Shown: positions 40,293 through 49,924, counted from the first letter of the stretch. The stretch is 52,042 nucleotides of DNA from Rhodoplanes elegans (GCF_016653355.1 NZ_NHSK01000116.1:1-52042); one strand, 5' to 3'. Notes: generated by a model from the letters alone, not told the origin. Numbers and translations: made by a program.

Positions 40293-42023
40293 ATGATCAG
40301 CGACCTCTGGTACAAGAACGCCGTGATCTACTGCCTCTCCGTCGAGACCTTCATGGACGCGAACGGCGACGGGGTGGGGGACTTCGAAGGGCTCTCGCGG
40401 CGGCTCGACTATCTGCACGGGCTCGGCGTCACGGCGGTGTGGCTGATGCCGTTCCAGGCGTCGCCGCAGCGCGACGACGGCTACGACGTGTCGGACTACT
40501 ACGCGGTCGATCCCCGCTACGGCACGCTCGGCGACTTCGTCGCGTTCACCCATGCCGCCAAGCAGCGCGGCATGCGGGTGCTGATCGACCTCGTGGTCAA
40601 TCACACCTCGATCGATCATCCGTGGTTCCAGGAGGCGCGGCGCGACCCGGGCTCGAAGTATCGCGACTGGTATGTCTGGTCGAAGAAGAAGCCGAAGAAC
40701 GCCAACGAGGGGATGGTGTTTCCCGGCGTGCAGAAGACGACCTGGACGTATGACGACGTCGCCGGCGCCTACTACTTCCACCGCTTCTACGATCACCAGC
40801 CCGATCTCGACACGTCGAATCCGGCCGTGCAGGCCGAGATCCTGAAGATCATGGGCTTCTGGATTCAGCTCGGCGTCTCCGGGTTCCGAATGGATGCGGT
40901 GCCGTTCGTCATCGGCACCAAGGGTGCCGACGTGACGACGCCGACCGAGCAGTTCGAGATGCTGCGCACCTTCCGCGAGTTCATGCAGTGGCGGCAGGGC
41001 GACAGCATCGTGCTGGCCGAGGCCAACGTGCTGCCCGAGACCGACATGGACTATTTCGGCCGCGACGGCGACCGCATGCACATGATGTTCAACTTCCAGG
41101 TCAACCAGAACCTGTTCTACGCGCTGGCGAGCGCCGACACGGGGCCGCTGATCAAGGCCATGAAGGCGACCAAGCCGCGGCCCGCGACCGCGCAGTGGGG
41201 CCAGTTCCTGCGCAATCACGACGAGCTCGATCTCGGCCGGCTGGAGGAGGACCAGCGCCGGGCGGTGTTCGCCGCCTTCGGGCCCGAGACGCACATGCAG
41301 CTCTACGATCGCGGCATCCGCCGGCGGCTCGCGCCGATGCTGGGCGGCGATCAGCGCCGGCTCGAGCTCGCCTACAGCCTGCAGTTCACGCTGCCCGGCA
41401 CCCCCGTCATCCGCTACGGCGACGAGATCGGCATGGGCGACGATCTCGACCTGCCGGAGCGCAACTGCGCCCGCACGCCGATGCAGTGGTCGGCCGAGCC
41501 GAACGGCGGCTTCACCAAGAGCGACAAGCCGGTGCTGCCGGTGATCTCGGGCGGTCCGTGGGGCTACGAGCACGTCAACGCGGCGACCCAGCGTCGCGAT
41601 CCGGAATCGCTGCTCAACTGGACCGAGCGGATCATCCGCATGCGAAAGGAGGTGCCGGAGATCGGCTGGGGCGACTTCGCCGTGATCACGAGCCGCGATC
41701 CGGCCGTGCTGATCGTGCGCTACGACTGGCGCGACAACGCGGTGCTGTTCGTCCACAACTTCGCCGACACGCCGCGCGAGATCGCCTTCGCGACGGGTGT
41801 CCCGGGCGAGCACGGGCGCCGGCTCGTCGATCTGCTCGGCGACGATCACCTGGAGTGCGACGAGGACGGCAAGCACCGGCTGGTGGTCGAAGCCTACGGC
41901 TATCGCTGGTACAGGGTCGGCGGGCTCGACTATCTGCTCCGCCGCGACGAGATCGACCTCGCCGCCGTTCGGGTGTCGGGCGGCCGGTCGAAGGATCGGT
42001 CCGCCGGTCGCCGGTCCCGGTGA
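40293..42023 (+). CDS. GH13 family enzyme, trehalose-synthase-like
   Basis: 576 residues starting MISDLWYKNAVIYCLSVETF. The (beta/alpha)8 amylase motifs are intact: VLIDLVVNHTS (region I), GVSGFRMDAVPF with the nucleophile Asp near residue 200 (II), SIVLAEANVLPE with the acid/base Glu near 245 (III) and FLRNHDELDL (IV). The overall length and GDFEGLSRRLDYLHGLGVTA block resemble trehalose synthase (maltose glucosyltransferase, GH13_16), with a C-terminal beta domain and no maltokinase fusion. It is, however, divergent from standard TreS, so other alpha-glucosyl activities are possible. No signal peptide, so cytosolic. It stands alone, with no glgE, maltokinase or glycogen genes beside it. Confidence 0.85.
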   Translation: MISDLWYKNAVIYCLSVETFMDANGDGVGDFEGLSRRLDYLHGLGVTAVWLMPFQASPQRDDGYDVSDYYAVDPRYGTLGDFVAFTHAAKQRGMRVLIDLVVNHTSIDHPWFQEARRDPGSKYRDWYVWSKKKPKNANEGMVFPGVQKTTWTYDDVAGAYYFHRFYDHQPDLDTSNPAVQAEILKIMGFWIQLGVSGFRMDAVPFVIGTKGADVTTPTEQFEMLRTFREFMQWRQGDSIVLAEANVLPETDMDYFGRDGDRMHMMFNFQVNQNLFYALASADTGPLIKAMKATKPRPATAQWGQFLRNHDELDLGRLEEDQRRAVFAAFGPETHMQLYDRGIRRRLAPMLGGDQRRLELAYSLQFTLPGTPVIRYGDEIGMGDDLDLPERNCARTPMQWSAEPNGGFTKSDKPVLPVISGGPWGYEHVNAATQRRDPESLLNWTERIIRMRKEVPEIGWGDFAVITSRDPAVLIVRYDWRDNAVLFVHNFADTPREIAFATGVPGEHGRRLVDLLGDDHLECDEDGKHRLVVEAYGYRWYRVGGLDYLLRRDEIDLAAVRVSGGRSKDRSAGRRSR

Positions 42024-42321
42024 GGGCGTTCGCCGGCCATCACATCGCGGTCACGTCGGCGAGAGGCCCCGGCCGCGACACGCCCGTGCCCTCGTTCGGA
42101 CGATCTTCCATAGAGGCGCCCGGCGACGCGCCGTGCGCCGGCGCGAAACCGCTGTCGCGGCGTGCACCTGCGGGTGGCGGCGTCGGCTGCTGCTTCGCCG
42201 TGCCGAGGCGGTGTCCTGCCACCCGCCGCCGCATCGCCCCGAAATGGTCACGCGGTTTTCGTCGGGCCTTCGCAAGCCGCCGGTAGGTGTGTCCCACTGA
42301 ACTGAAGGAAGGACCCCCGCC
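42024..42321. other. Intergenic, no gene seen
   Basis: GC-rich, with open frames on several strands but none with a recognisable product or ribosome site. The AAGGAAGGA at about 42305 is the ribosome site of the next gene. The promoter of that gene presumably lies here. Confidence 0.4.
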
Positions 42322-42546
42322 ATGGGACTGCTGATGATCCGCTGCCCCGAGACCGGACGCGCCGTGTCGACCGACATCACGGTCAGCCGCGAGGCCTTCG
42401 CGGCCATGCCGGTCTTCTTCAGCCGCAGCTTCTGTCCATATTGTCGGACCGCGCACGAATGGTTCGCGAAGGACGCCTGGGTGGCGGAGGCCGTCACCTC
42501 GAGCCGCGGCCCGGGTGATCAACGCGGCGATCGAAGGGTAGCGTGA
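42322..42546 (+). CDS. Small zinc-ribbon-like protein
   Basis: 74 residues, with GGAAGGA well placed before the ATG. It opens MGLLMIRCPETGRAVSTDIT and has CPYCRTAHEWFAKDAWV: a Cys and a CxxC spaced as in short zinc ribbons, though the usual second Cys pair is incomplete (one Cys at position 8). Small proteins of this type are widespread in Hyphomicrobiales with no assigned function. The last ~15 residues (SSRGPGDQRGDRRVA) are atypical and may reflect a small frameshift near the end. Confidence 0.65.
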   Translation: MGLLMIRCPETGRAVSTDITVSREAFAAMPVFFSRSFCPYCRTAHEWFAKDAWVAEAVTSSRGPGDQRGDRRVA

Positions 42547-42985
42547 TGGCGTATAATCCAGTCATCGCAGGTATCAAGATCTGACAATTGCCCGCGGATG
42601 CATCCAGTCCACTTGTCGACAGGATAGTTTTACTGTCCTCGGACAATTTTCGGATTGGTGTCCGCAATACCCCTTCCGGAAAACCGCGGCTGTGCGATCC
42701 CGAGTCTGCAGCTAAGGTTCAACTCGACCCGCTGTCCGAACCGATCCGAGCCCGAGGCGACCGCCGCGGCGTTGCGGGTCAGCTCCGGGCGGCGGGGCCG
42801 AGGGGACTCTCTGCGGCCGTATGAGACCGGGACGGATGTGGCGTCGAAGCACGCGTGCCGCGACGGGCCTGTAGCGTCGAGTGGCCTCGTCACGCGGCAC
42901 GCACTTCGTCAGCACACCGGCGCGTCGTCGCGCGCCCGCATCACGACCCTGGGTCGGGCCGCACGCACCTCATGCGGCCCGCACC
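42547..42985. other. Intergenic, no gene seen
   Basis: The first 150 bases are relatively AT-rich (around gataatttta-like tracts at 42.55-42.66 kb) and then GC-rich. No frame has a credible start and product on either strand. A perfect 16-bp tandem duplication (42968-42983 and 42984-42999) covers the end of the chemotaxis gene. Confidence 0.4.
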
Positions 42986-44668
42986 TCATGCGGCCCGCAC
43001 CGTCGCCAGAAACGTCTGCACCTCGTTGCGAAGCTGATTGCTCTCCATGGCGAGCTGACCGGCGGCGCTGAGCAGCTCGCTCGATGCGGCGCCGGTCTCT
43101 TCCGCACCGCGGCTGACCTCGGTGATGTGCTGCGCGACCTCGCCGGTGCCGTGCGCCGCCTGCTGGATGTTGCGCGAGATCTCCGCCGCGGCGGCGCCCT
43201 GCTGCTCGACGGCGGCTGCGATGGCGGCCGCGACCTCGGCGATCTGGCCGATGGTGCCCGAGATCTCCTTGATGGCCGAGACCGAATCCTGCGTCGCCGC
43301 CTGCATGGCCGTGATCTGCGCTGAAATCTCGCCGGTCGCCTTGGCGGTCTGGCCGGCCAGCGCCTTCACCTCGTTGGCGACGACCGCGAATCCCTTGCCG
43401 GCCTCGCCGGCACGCGCCGCCTCGATGGTGGCGTTGAGGGCGAGCAGATTGGTCTGCTCGGCGATATCGGTGATCAGCTTGACGACGTCACCGATGCGCT
43501 GCGCCGCGACCGACAGGACGCCGATCCGGTCGTCGGTCTTCGCCGCCTGGCTCACCGCCGCCTCGGCGATGCGGCTCGAGCTCTGCACTTGGCGCGAGAT
43601 CTCGCCGATCGAGGCGGTCATCTCGTTGGTCGCCGCGGCGACCGCCTGGACGTTGCCCGACGCCTCGCCGGATGCCGCCGTGACGGTCGCCGATTTCTGC
43701 TGGGTGACGTCCGCCGTGCGGGTGAGCGTTGTCGCGGTCGCCTCGAGCTCGGTCGCCGAGGCCGAGACGGCCCCGATGATGCCGCCGACCGCCTGCTCGA
43801 AGTGATCGGCGAGCCGCACCATGTCGGCTTTTCGGGCGGCTACGGCGCGCGCCTCCGCGGCGTGCTGCTCGGCCTCGAGCCGCTCCCGCGCGACGGCGTG
43901 CTCCTTGAACACCTCGACGGCGCGGGCCATCAGGCCGATCTCGTCGCCGCGGTCGAGCGACGGCACCGCGACCGCATGGTCGCCCTTCTGCAGCCGCCCC
44001 ATCACCCGGCTCAGCGCGACGAGCGGCCGGATCTGCGAGCGCAGCACGACGTAGAGCAGGCCGCCGATCACCGCCGCGGCGAGCAGCGCCTGCAGCGCGA
44101 TGTTGCGGATCAGCACGTCGAGCATGCTGAGGAAGTCGCTCTTCTTCAGCCCGACGAACAGCACCCCGATGGTGGCGCCGGACGAATCCTTGATCGGGTC
44201 GTAGGCGGTGAAATAGGCCTCGCCGAGAATGTCGGCCTCGCCCCGGTAGGTCTGGCCGCGCACCAGCACGGCGTCGTGCGCCGCCCCGACCAGCCTGGTG
44301 CCGACGGCGCGGCCGCCGTCGGGCTTGCGCACATTGGTCGCGACGCGGGTGTCGCGCTTGAACACGGTCGCGACGCCGCCGACCAGCGTCTGCACGCGGT
44401 CGACCAGCTCGGTGTCGCCGTCGAGCGGGCGGCTGCCTGCCATCAGGCGATCGCCGTCCAGCCGCAGCGCGCCGGCCCCGCGCAAAAGCTCCCAGGCGAC
44501 CCGCATGTTCGATTCCTGGCGAGCCTGCGCCTGGGCCTGCAACTCCGCCCCGACCTGATGCGAGACGACGAGGACGAGACCCGCGCAGAGCAGGCCGATG
44601 CCGGCGGCCGTGAGAAGCGCGATCTTGGTCGGCAACGAGATTCGGCTGAGGAACGAAAACGCTTTCAC
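42986..44668 (-). CDS. Methyl-accepting chemotaxis protein with single Cache sensor
   Basis: 560 residues. Transmembrane helix 1 is [20 protein letters not shown] (residues ~17-36), then a periplasmic single-Cache domain (~40-185, with [12 protein letters not shown] and [20 protein letters not shown] as in the Cache_3 group), helix 2 (~190-210), a HAMP domain ([20 protein letters not shown]) and a long coiled-coil signalling domain. The highly conserved hairpin tip [20 protein letters not shown] is intact. It senses a small molecule outside and signals through CheA/CheW. No C-terminal CheR/CheB tether is present. Stop lies within a 16-bp tandem duplication. No che genes are adjacent. Confidence 0.9.
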   Translation of the reverse strand: MKAFSFLSRISLPTKIALLTAAGIGLLCAGLVLVVSHQVGAELQAQAQARQESNMRVAWELLRGAGALRLDGDRLMAGSRPLDGDTELVDRVQTLVGGVATVFKRDTRVATNVRKPDGGRAVGTRLVGAAHDAVLVRGQTYRGEADILGEAYFTAYDPIKDSSGATIGVLFVGLKKSDFLSMLDVLIRNIALQALLAAAVIGGLLYVVLRSQIRPLVALSRVMGRLQKGDHAVAVPSLDRGDEIGLMARAVEVFKEHAVARERLEAEQHAAEARAVAARKADMVRLADHFEQAVGGIIGAVSASATELEATATTLTRTADVTQQKSATVTAASGEASGNVQAVAAATNEMTASIGEISRQVQSSSRIAEAAVSQAAKTDDRIGVLSVAAQRIGDVVKLITDIAEQTNLLALNATIEAARAGEAGKGFAVVANEVKALAGQTAKATGEISAQITAMQAATQDSVSAIKEISGTIGQIAEVAAAIAAAVEQQGAAAAEISRNIQQAAHGTGEVAQHITEVSRGAEETGAASSELLSAAGQLAMESNQLRNEVQTFLATVRAA

Positions 44669-44993
44669 GGAATGCTCCAGGCGTGAAACTGGTAGGACGA
44701 GGGCGCCGGGAAACAGCGCAGGGTGCGGCGACGGGAGCCGGCTACGGTGAAGGACGGCGACTAATCCACTCTTGCTATGCCGTCGCGGTCGAAGGAGACT
44801 GTCGATCTCGCTACAATTCAGTAGAAGCCCTAGCCGTTAAGGGCGCCTGAACGGGCGCGCCGGCCGGTCACGAGCTCACGGCTCGCCACCCATGCAAATA
44901 TTCAGGCTTGTCACGCCGTCCTGGTGGTTTCTTTCCGCGCAACAACGTGAAGCCGTGCGCCCGCCCGGACCGAGCTCGAGGGTCCGGATGTGT
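44669..44993. other. Intergenic, no gene seen
   Basis: Upstream of the chemotaxis gene and downstream of the GNAT gene. It contains the likely chemotaxis promoter in the moderately AT-rich part near 44.76-44.83 kb. I see no RNA gene or clear terminator. Confidence 0.4.
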
Positions 44994-45269
44994 TCAGTCC
45001 GCCGCGTCGCCCGCCTCCGGATGCCGGTCCAGGTAGTCCGCCACGAAGGAGCACTGCGGCACGATCCGCAGCCCGCGCGTCCGGGCGGCGTCGAGTGCGC
45101 CGGCGATCAGGCGCGTGGCGATCCCCTGGCCGCGCAACCGCCACGGCACCTCGGTGTGCGTGAAGATCATGGCACCGTCGGCGATCCGGTAATGCGCGAC
45201 GGCCAAGGCGTCGCCGTCGCCCAGCTCGAAGCGGGCGAGGGCAGGGTTGTCGCGAACCGAGTCGGTCAT
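44994..45269 (-). CDS. GNAT-fold N-acetyltransferase (YjdJ-like)
   Basis: 91 residues from the ATG at 45269 (MTDSVRDNPALARFELGDGD); the longer frame to 45395 has no family support. It is a minimal GNAT domain of the PF14542 type: AVAHYRIADGAMIFTHTEVP, the acetyl-CoA loop WRLRGQGIATRLIAGALDAA and the end block LRIVPQCSFVADYLDRHPE. These short proteins are cytosolic acetyl-CoA-binding enzymes of unknown substrate. The gene is divergent from the lipoprotein gene at 45520. Confidence 0.85.
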   Translation of the reverse strand: MTDSVRDNPALARFELGDGDALAVAHYRIADGAMIFTHTEVPWRLRGQGIATRLIAGALDAARTRGLRIVPQCSFVADYLDRHPEAGDAAD

Positions 45270-45519
45270 GGGCGTATCGTGTCCGGGGGGCGGGGCGAGC
45301 GACGGCATTATCGCGGCCGCTGCTTCCGTTCGTCCAACTGAAACTATCTGACCTCGGATGTTTGTTCCGATCCCTCCGACTGAAGCTTCCGCCACCCAAG
45401 ACGGTTAGCTGGTGCTATTGTACTGCAAGGTAGAAGATTGAGGAGAGCGCAGCTAATCGGTTGGCCGAGTTCAATGATGGCGTTATCGTGGCGTCGGAAA
45501 ATTCGTTGTGGGGGCGAAC

Positions 45520-45888
45520 GTGCGGGTATGGGTCTTGTTGATTGCGGTTCTCGCCAGCGGTTGTGCGACAAAGTCGGACGAGGTCGCGGCGACGTATGTC
45601 TCTCCCTATCAATTCGAAAACATGACCTGTCCTCAGATCGCCGAAGAAAGTCAGAGGATCGCACAGCGGGCGAACGAACTCGCTGGTGTTCAGGACAGCA
45701 AGCGCACCAAGGACACGGTCGCGACGACGGTCGCCGTCGTCGTCTTCTGGCCGGCCGCTTTTCTTGTCGGCGGCGATGATCGCAACACCGCTGAACTCGC
45801 ACGTCTGCGAGGGGAGATGCAGGCGCTCGAGCAGGTCGCCATCCGGAAGCGCTGCAATATTCAGTTTCAGCGCCCAAGCGCCGGGTGA
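45520..45888 (+). CDS. Small lipoprotein
   Basis: 122 residues from the GTG at 45520, chosen because GGGGG lies six bases upstream; a GTG at 45508 is the alternative. It has a signal peptide with lipobox LIAVLASGC, so Cys is lipidated and the protein is membrane-anchored in the periplasm. The mature part has MTCPQIAEESQRIAQRANEL, then a hydrophobic stretch (DTVATTVAVVVFWPAAFLVG) and a helical end, the pattern of a common family of alphaproteobacterial and phage-associated lipoproteins with no known role. Monocistronic. Confidence 0.75.
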   Translation: MRVWVLLIAVLASGCATKSDEVAATYVSPYQFENMTCPQIAEESQRIAQRANELAGVQDSKRTKDTVATTVAVVVFWPAAFLVGGDDRNTAELARLRGEMQALEQVAIRKRCNIQFQRPSAG

Positions 45889-45970
45889 ACGCGCCAGAGG
45901 CTCGGCGTACCGGAGCCGTTCGCCGAATCCATTCGTCCGATCGGCCGGATTTATTTGCCTGTCTGCAACG

Positions 45971-45999
45971 AAAAAAAGGGCGGTCCGTGAGGACCGCCC
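45971..45999 (-). terminator. Intrinsic terminator, minus strand
   Basis: Perfect 9-bp stem gggcggtcc (45978-45986) / ggaccgccc (45991-45999) with loop gtga. On the minus strand it is followed directly by seven T residues (plus-strand A-run 45971-45977). It should end the transcript of the gene at 46138-46470. Confidence 0.85.
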
Positions 46000-46137
46000 A
46001 ATTCCGTCGCGCCACTCACCCCCGTGAAGCGGCGCCAACGGTGTCTTTATACGCCGGCCCCGGGGTCTCAATCTTTGATCCAGATCAGGGCAATGCAGAA
46101 TCTTGTGCTGCGCTGCCGAAGCGGCCGGAGGCGTCGT

Positions 46138-46470
46138 TCAGCGGCGGTTGAACCAGGCCCGGATCGCCTGCATGCGGTCGATCGAGGTGTCGCGCTCCGT
46201 CTGCTGCTCGCAGGCCGCGACGCCGCGGTCGCGGACCTCGCCGTTGCGGTTGTCGAAGCCGAGGCGCTGGCACTGCTTGGTGGCGTCGGGTGCGAGGCGA
46301 ATCGTGCCCTCGGGGCCGATCCGGGCCGGGGCGGCACCCGTGCTGCGGGGCAACAGTGCGCTGCCGATCCCGATGCCGGTTCCGATCAGCACGACGCCCG
46401 CCGTCACGGCGACGACGGTCCTCAGCTTGAAACCCGCAAGGCGGGGAAGGCGAGTTCGGGCAGGGCGCAT
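46138..46470 (-). CDS. Hypothetical single-pass membrane protein
   Basis: 110 residues from the ATG at 46470 (MRPARTRLPRLAGFKLRTVV). A basic N-terminus precedes one hydrophobic helix (VVAVTAGVVLIGTGIGIGSA), then a periplasmic-looking tail with two Cys (ATKQCQRLGFDN and GVAACEQQTERD) that could form a disulfide. The tail ends in a helical RDTSIDRMQAIRAWFNRR. No family is recognised, although similar short proteins occur in Hyphomicrobiales. An intrinsic terminator lies about 140 bases downstream. The gene is divergent from rlpA. Confidence 0.6.
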   Translation of the reverse strand: MRPARTRLPRLAGFKLRTVVAVTAGVVLIGTGIGIGSALLPRSTGAAPARIGPEGTIRLAPDATKQCQRLGFDNRNGEVRDRGVAACEQQTERDTSIDRMQAIRAWFNRR

Positions 46471-46773
46471 GGCGGTTGACCGTTCTGGTCGTGCGATGCG
46501 CGAGGCTAACCCACCGGCGGTTAACACCTCATTCCGGTTGTGACCCGGATGCCGGACATTCCGGCGGCCGTCTTCTTTCCGGCTCATTTACCTTGAAAAA
46601 CTGTTGTCGTTCCGCGCGCCGTGGCATCGCTGTAACGTGCGGACAGGACTGTCCGCGACTCGTCGAGGCGCGGCGGGCCGGGCGTGGGCGACCGCCGACC
46701 TGTTCCGGGGGGAACGGGCGGAGCAACGGCGTCGACGCATGTGGCGGACGGCAGGAGGGGGGATCCTCGTCGG
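46471..46773. other. Divergent promoter region, no gene seen
   Basis: Region between the membrane-protein gene (minus) and rlpA (plus). The tracts around 46.58-46.63 kb (tttaccttgaaaaactgttg) are the most AT-rich and likely hold the promoters. In-frame sequence upstream of the rlpA ATG is open but not family-like. Confidence 0.4.
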
Positions 46774-47754
46774 ATGATCCGGGGGGAGATGCGGGGACCG
46801 TGGGCCCGGCTGGCGCGCGTCGGCGCGGCCGCTGGCGCGAGCATGCTGCTGGCCCAGTGCACGGCCGGCAATGGCGGCCTGTTTCCACAGATCGATCCGC
46901 GTTACGGCGTGGCGGCGAGCCCGCGCGTCGTCGAGCCCGGCCAGCCCATCCCGAAGGGCGGCGGCGGCTATCGCATCGGCAAGCCCTACGTGGTGGGCGG
47001 CCGCATGTACGTGCCCGAGGAGGACGTGAACTACCGGGCCGAGGGCCTCGCCTCCTGGTACGGCAACGATTTCCACGGGCGGCTCACCGCCAATGGCGAG
47101 GTCTACGACATGCACAGCATGTCGGCCGCCCATCCGACCCTGCCGATGCCGAGCTACGTGCGGGTCACCAATCTCGGCAACAGCCGCTCCATGATCCTGC
47201 GGGTCAACGACCGCGGGCCGTTCCACCAGGGCCGGCTGATCGACGTGTCGATCAAGGCCGCCGACATGCTCGGCTTCCAGAAGAACGGGACGGCGAAGGT
47301 GCGGGTCGAGTATGTCGGCCGCGCCCCGCTCGAAGGCTCCGACGACGGGATCCTGATGGCGACGCTGCGCGAGGGCACGCCGGCGCCGCCGCCGTCGCTC
47401 GTGATGGTCGCGGCCACCCGGCCCTTCGTCCCGGCGTTGCGGGGCGTCGGGGCGGCTCCGCCGCCGCCGCGCTCCGGCGTGCCGATGCCGCCCGAGCGGC
47501 CGTTCAGCCTCGGCCTCGACGACCAGCCGGCGCCGTCGTCGCGCGGCTACGGTCGCAGTTCGCAGCGCGCGCCTGCCGCCGACGAGAAGCCGCCCGTGCT
47601 GGCGGCCGGGCGCGATCCCAAGCCGGTGCGCGTGACCACGGTGCGCACCGTCCCGGTCGCTACACCGACCCGCCCGGCGCCGGCGCTCGCCGCCGTCGAA
47701 TCGCGCTCCGGCGGCGCGCCGGCCGCCGTGATGACCGGCCGCGGGCTCTACTAG
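46774..47754 (+). CDS. rlpA: RlpA-like septal lytic transglycosylase (lipoprotein)
   Basis: 326 residues from the ATG at 46774; an ATG at 46789 is too close to its GGGGGAG to be preferred. The signal peptide ends in the lipobox MLLAQC. The double-psi beta-barrel shows NYRAEGLASWYGNDFHGRLT and NGEVYDMHSMSAAHPTLP, then ILRVNDRGPFHQGRLIDVSI with the catalytic Asp. RlpA cleaves denuded glycan strands at the division septum. The C-terminal 130 residues are proline- and alanine-rich low complexity; a SPOR domain, common in the family, is not seen. The next gene is another cell-wall enzyme, 119 bases on. Confidence 0.85.
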   Translation: MIRGEMRGPWARLARVGAAAGASMLLAQCTAGNGGLFPQIDPRYGVAASPRVVEPGQPIPKGGGGYRIGKPYVVGGRMYVPEEDVNYRAEGLASWYGNDFHGRLTANGEVYDMHSMSAAHPTLPMPSYVRVTNLGNSRSMILRVNDRGPFHQGRLIDVSIKAADMLGFQKNGTAKVRVEYVGRAPLEGSDDGILMATLREGTPAPPPSLVMVAATRPFVPALRGVGAAPPPPRSGVPMPPERPFSLGLDDQPAPSSRGYGRSSQRAPAADEKPPVLAAGRDPKPVRVTTVRTVPVATPTRPAPALAAVESRSGGAPAAVMTGRGLY

Positions 47755-47873
47755 TCCGCGAACATGCCGTCGCAACGTTCTAGCCAAGCTCAATTTTTCG
47801 CGTTCTGGCCCTGACCGGCATTGTTCCGGCCGCCGGGTCGCGTCATTGTTCCGGCCAACTCTTCCCGGATGCG

Positions 47874-49133
47874 ATGGCGATGGTTGCGATGCTTCGACGG
47901 CTCTGGACGGCGCGGGCGTGGACGCGGCGCCCCGGCACGCGCGTGTTCGCCGCACTCGTTCTGACCTTCGCCCTGGCGGCGGCGGCCACGGCCGCCAACA
48001 ACTCGGTCACCGGGCAGAAGAAGGAGGAGGGTGGTTTCCAGACCGCTGCCCCCTACGCCATCCTGATCGACGCCGAGACCGGCACGGTCCTCTACGAGAA
48101 GGCGGCCGACACGCCGACGGCGCCGTCGAGCCTGCTCAAGCTGATGACCGCCGAGGTCGTCTTCAACGAGATCAAGGCGGGCCGCGTCACCCTCGACCAG
48201 GAGTTCCAGGTCAGCGAGGACGCCTGGCGGCGCGGCGGCGCCCCCTCGCACACGTCGTCGATGTTCGCGCCGATCCACAGCCGGGTGCGGGTCGAGGATC
48301 TGCTGCGCGGCCTGATCATCCAGTCCGGCAACGACGCGGCGATCGCGCTCGCGGAAGGGATCGCCGGCAACGAGCGCAGCTTCGGCGAGATGGCGACCCG
48401 GCGGGCGCGCGAGATCGGCCTGACGCGCTCGACCTTCGGCAACGCCACCGGGCTGCCGGATCCGGCCAACCAGGTGACCATGCGCGAACTCGCCAAGCTC
48501 GCCCAGCACATCATCAGGACCTATCCGGAGTTCTATTCGATCTACGGCGAGCGCGAGTTCACCTGGAACAAGATCCGCCAGCTGAACCGCAACCCGCTGC
48601 TGCCGCTCAACATCGGCGCCGACGGGATGAAGACCGGCTTCACGGCGGACGGCGGCTACGGCTTGGTCGGCTCGGCCGTGCAGAACGGCCTGCGGCTGAT
48701 CGTGGCGATCAACGGGCTGAAGACCGCCAAGGACCGCGCCGACGAGGGCAAGCGCCTGCTCGACTGGGGCTTCTCCGGTTTCGAGGCGCGCCCGCTGTTC
48801 GCCGACGGCCAGGTGATCGGCGACGCCAAGGTGTTCGGCGGGGCGCAGGGCAGCGTGCCGCTCATCGCCGACAAGGCCGTCTCGGTGCTGGTGCCGAAGA
48901 ACACGACCGACCGCATCTCGGCCCGGATCGTCTATACGGGGCCTGTGCGGGCGCCCGTCGCGGAGGGCCAGAGGATCGGCCGGCTGCGGGTCATCCGGGG
49001 CGACAATGTCACGCTCGAAGTGCCTCTGAAGGCGTCCGAAAGCGTCGAGGTCGGCAATCTGCCGCAGCGCGCCGTCGACGTCGTTACCGAGGTGGTCATC
49101 GGCTGGCTCAAGGCCGGTTTCTCGCGGATCTGA
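47874..49133 (+). CDS. D-alanyl-D-alanine carboxypeptidase (PBP5/6 type)
   Basis: 419 residues. A signal peptide (TRVFAALVLTFALAAAATAA) leads to an S11 peptidase domain with the three active-site motifs: Ser-x-x-Lys in TAPSSLLKLMTAEV near residue 85 (Leu-Leu in place of the common Met-Thr), Ser-Gly-Asn in GLIIQSGNDAAIALAEG near 148 and Lys-Thr-Gly in GADGMKTGFTADGGYGL near 252. A C-terminal PBP5-like beta domain and an amphipathic anchor helix (VVTEVVIGWLKAGFSRI) follow. It trims the terminal D-Ala of peptidoglycan stem peptides in the periplasm. The order rlpA-dac-tmk-holB is typical of alphaproteobacteria. tmk starts 35 bases downstream. Confidence 0.9.
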   Translation: MAMVAMLRRLWTARAWTRRPGTRVFAALVLTFALAAAATAANNSVTGQKKEEGGFQTAAPYAILIDAETGTVLYEKAADTPTAPSSLLKLMTAEVVFNEIKAGRVTLDQEFQVSEDAWRRGGAPSHTSSMFAPIHSRVRVEDLLRGLIIQSGNDAAIALAEGIAGNERSFGEMATRRAREIGLTRSTFGNATGLPDPANQVTMRELAKLAQHIIRTYPEFYSIYGEREFTWNKIRQLNRNPLLPLNIGADGMKTGFTADGGYGLVGSAVQNGLRLIVAINGLKTAKDRADEGKRLLDWGFSGFEARPLFADGQVIGDAKVFGGAQGSVPLIADKAVSVLVPKNTTDRISARIVYTGPVRAPVAEGQRIGRLRVIRGDNVTLEVPLKASESVEVGNLPQRAVDVVTEVVIGWLKAGFSRI

Positions 49134-49168
49134 TCGGCGGAGCCGGACGCCGGCCAACAGGATGTGAG

Positions 49169-49924
49169 ATGCGCGGAAAGTTCATCACGTTCGAGGGCGG
49201 GGAGGGGTTGGGAAAGTCGACCCAGGCGGCGCTGCTCGTCACCCGGCTGCGGCGGCTCGGCATCGCCGTGGTGCAGACCCGCGAGCCCGGCGGCTCGCCC
49301 GGGGCCGAGGCGGTGCGCCACGTGCTGCTCAGCGGCGCCGCCAAGCCGCTCGGCGCCGAGACCGAGGCGATGCTGTTCGCCGCCGCCCGGGCCGATCATC
49401 TGGAGAGGACCATCCGGCCGGCGCTGGCGCGCGGCGCCTGGGTGGTGTGCGACCGCTTCGCCGATTCGACCCGCGTCTATCAGGGCGCGGTCGGCAAGGT
49501 CGACCCGGCCGTGATCCGGGCGCTGGAGCGCGTCACGGTCGGCGACACGGTGCCGGACCTGACCCTCGTGCTCGATCTGCCGGCCGAGGCCGGGCTCGCC
49601 CGCGCCGCCGGCCGGCGCGAGGGCGCCGACGCCGACCGGTTCGAGGCCGAGGACGTGTCGTTCCACGCCCGGCTGCGCGATGCCTATCGGGCGATCGCCG
49701 CCGCCGAGCCGGAGCGCTGCGCCGTCATCGACGCGAGCCCGGCGCCGCAGCGCATCTCCGACGAGGTGTGGACAGTGGTGTGCGCGCGGCTCGGGGCCGC
49801 CCAGGTGCACACCCCCGGGGTCGACGCCGACGAGGGCGACACCGGCACGAGCAACGCCGGCACGATCGATCCCGAGTCGGGCGGTGCGTCGCGCCGGGCT
49901 GCCCTCGACGCGGCCGTGCCGTGA
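49169..49924 (+). CDS. tmk: Thymidylate kinase
   Basis: 251 residues. The P-loop is FITFEGGEGLGKSTQAALLV near residue 5 (Leu where Ala is usual in GxEGAGKST), the DR(Y/F) motif is VVCDRFADSTRVYQGA near 92 and the LID region is AAGRREGADADRFEAEDVSF with the arginines of the E. coli-type enzyme. It phosphorylates dTMP to dTDP for DNA synthesis. The last ~40 residues (VHTPGVDADEGDTGTSNAGT onward) extend beyond the usual ~210-residue domain and are probably disordered. The stop overlaps the holB start (GTGA). Confidence 0.92.
   Translation: MRGKFITFEGGEGLGKSTQAALLVTRLRRLGIAVVQTREPGGSPGAEAVRHVLLSGAAKPLGAETEAMLFAAARADHLERTIRPALARGAWVVCDRFADSTRVYQGAVGKVDPAVIRALERVTVGDTVPDLTLVLDLPAEAGLARAAGRREGADADRFEAEDVSFHARLRDAYRAIAAAEPERCAVIDASPAPQRISDEVWTVVCARLGAAQVHTPGVDADEGDTGTSNAGTIDPESGGASRRAALDAAVP

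Noticed and set aside
40245-41876. 543-codon minus-strand frame opposite the GH13 gene
   Set aside because: Antisense shadow; the plus strand has all four GH13 catalytic regions.
45508-45519. Upstream GTG as lipoprotein start
   Set aside because: The GTG at 45520 has a better spaced G-rich ribosome site and gives a standard signal peptide.
47790-49157. 455-codon minus-strand frame opposite the carboxypeptidase gene
   Set aside because: Antisense shadow with Arg/His/Asp-rich composition; the plus strand has SxxK, SGN and KTG motifs.
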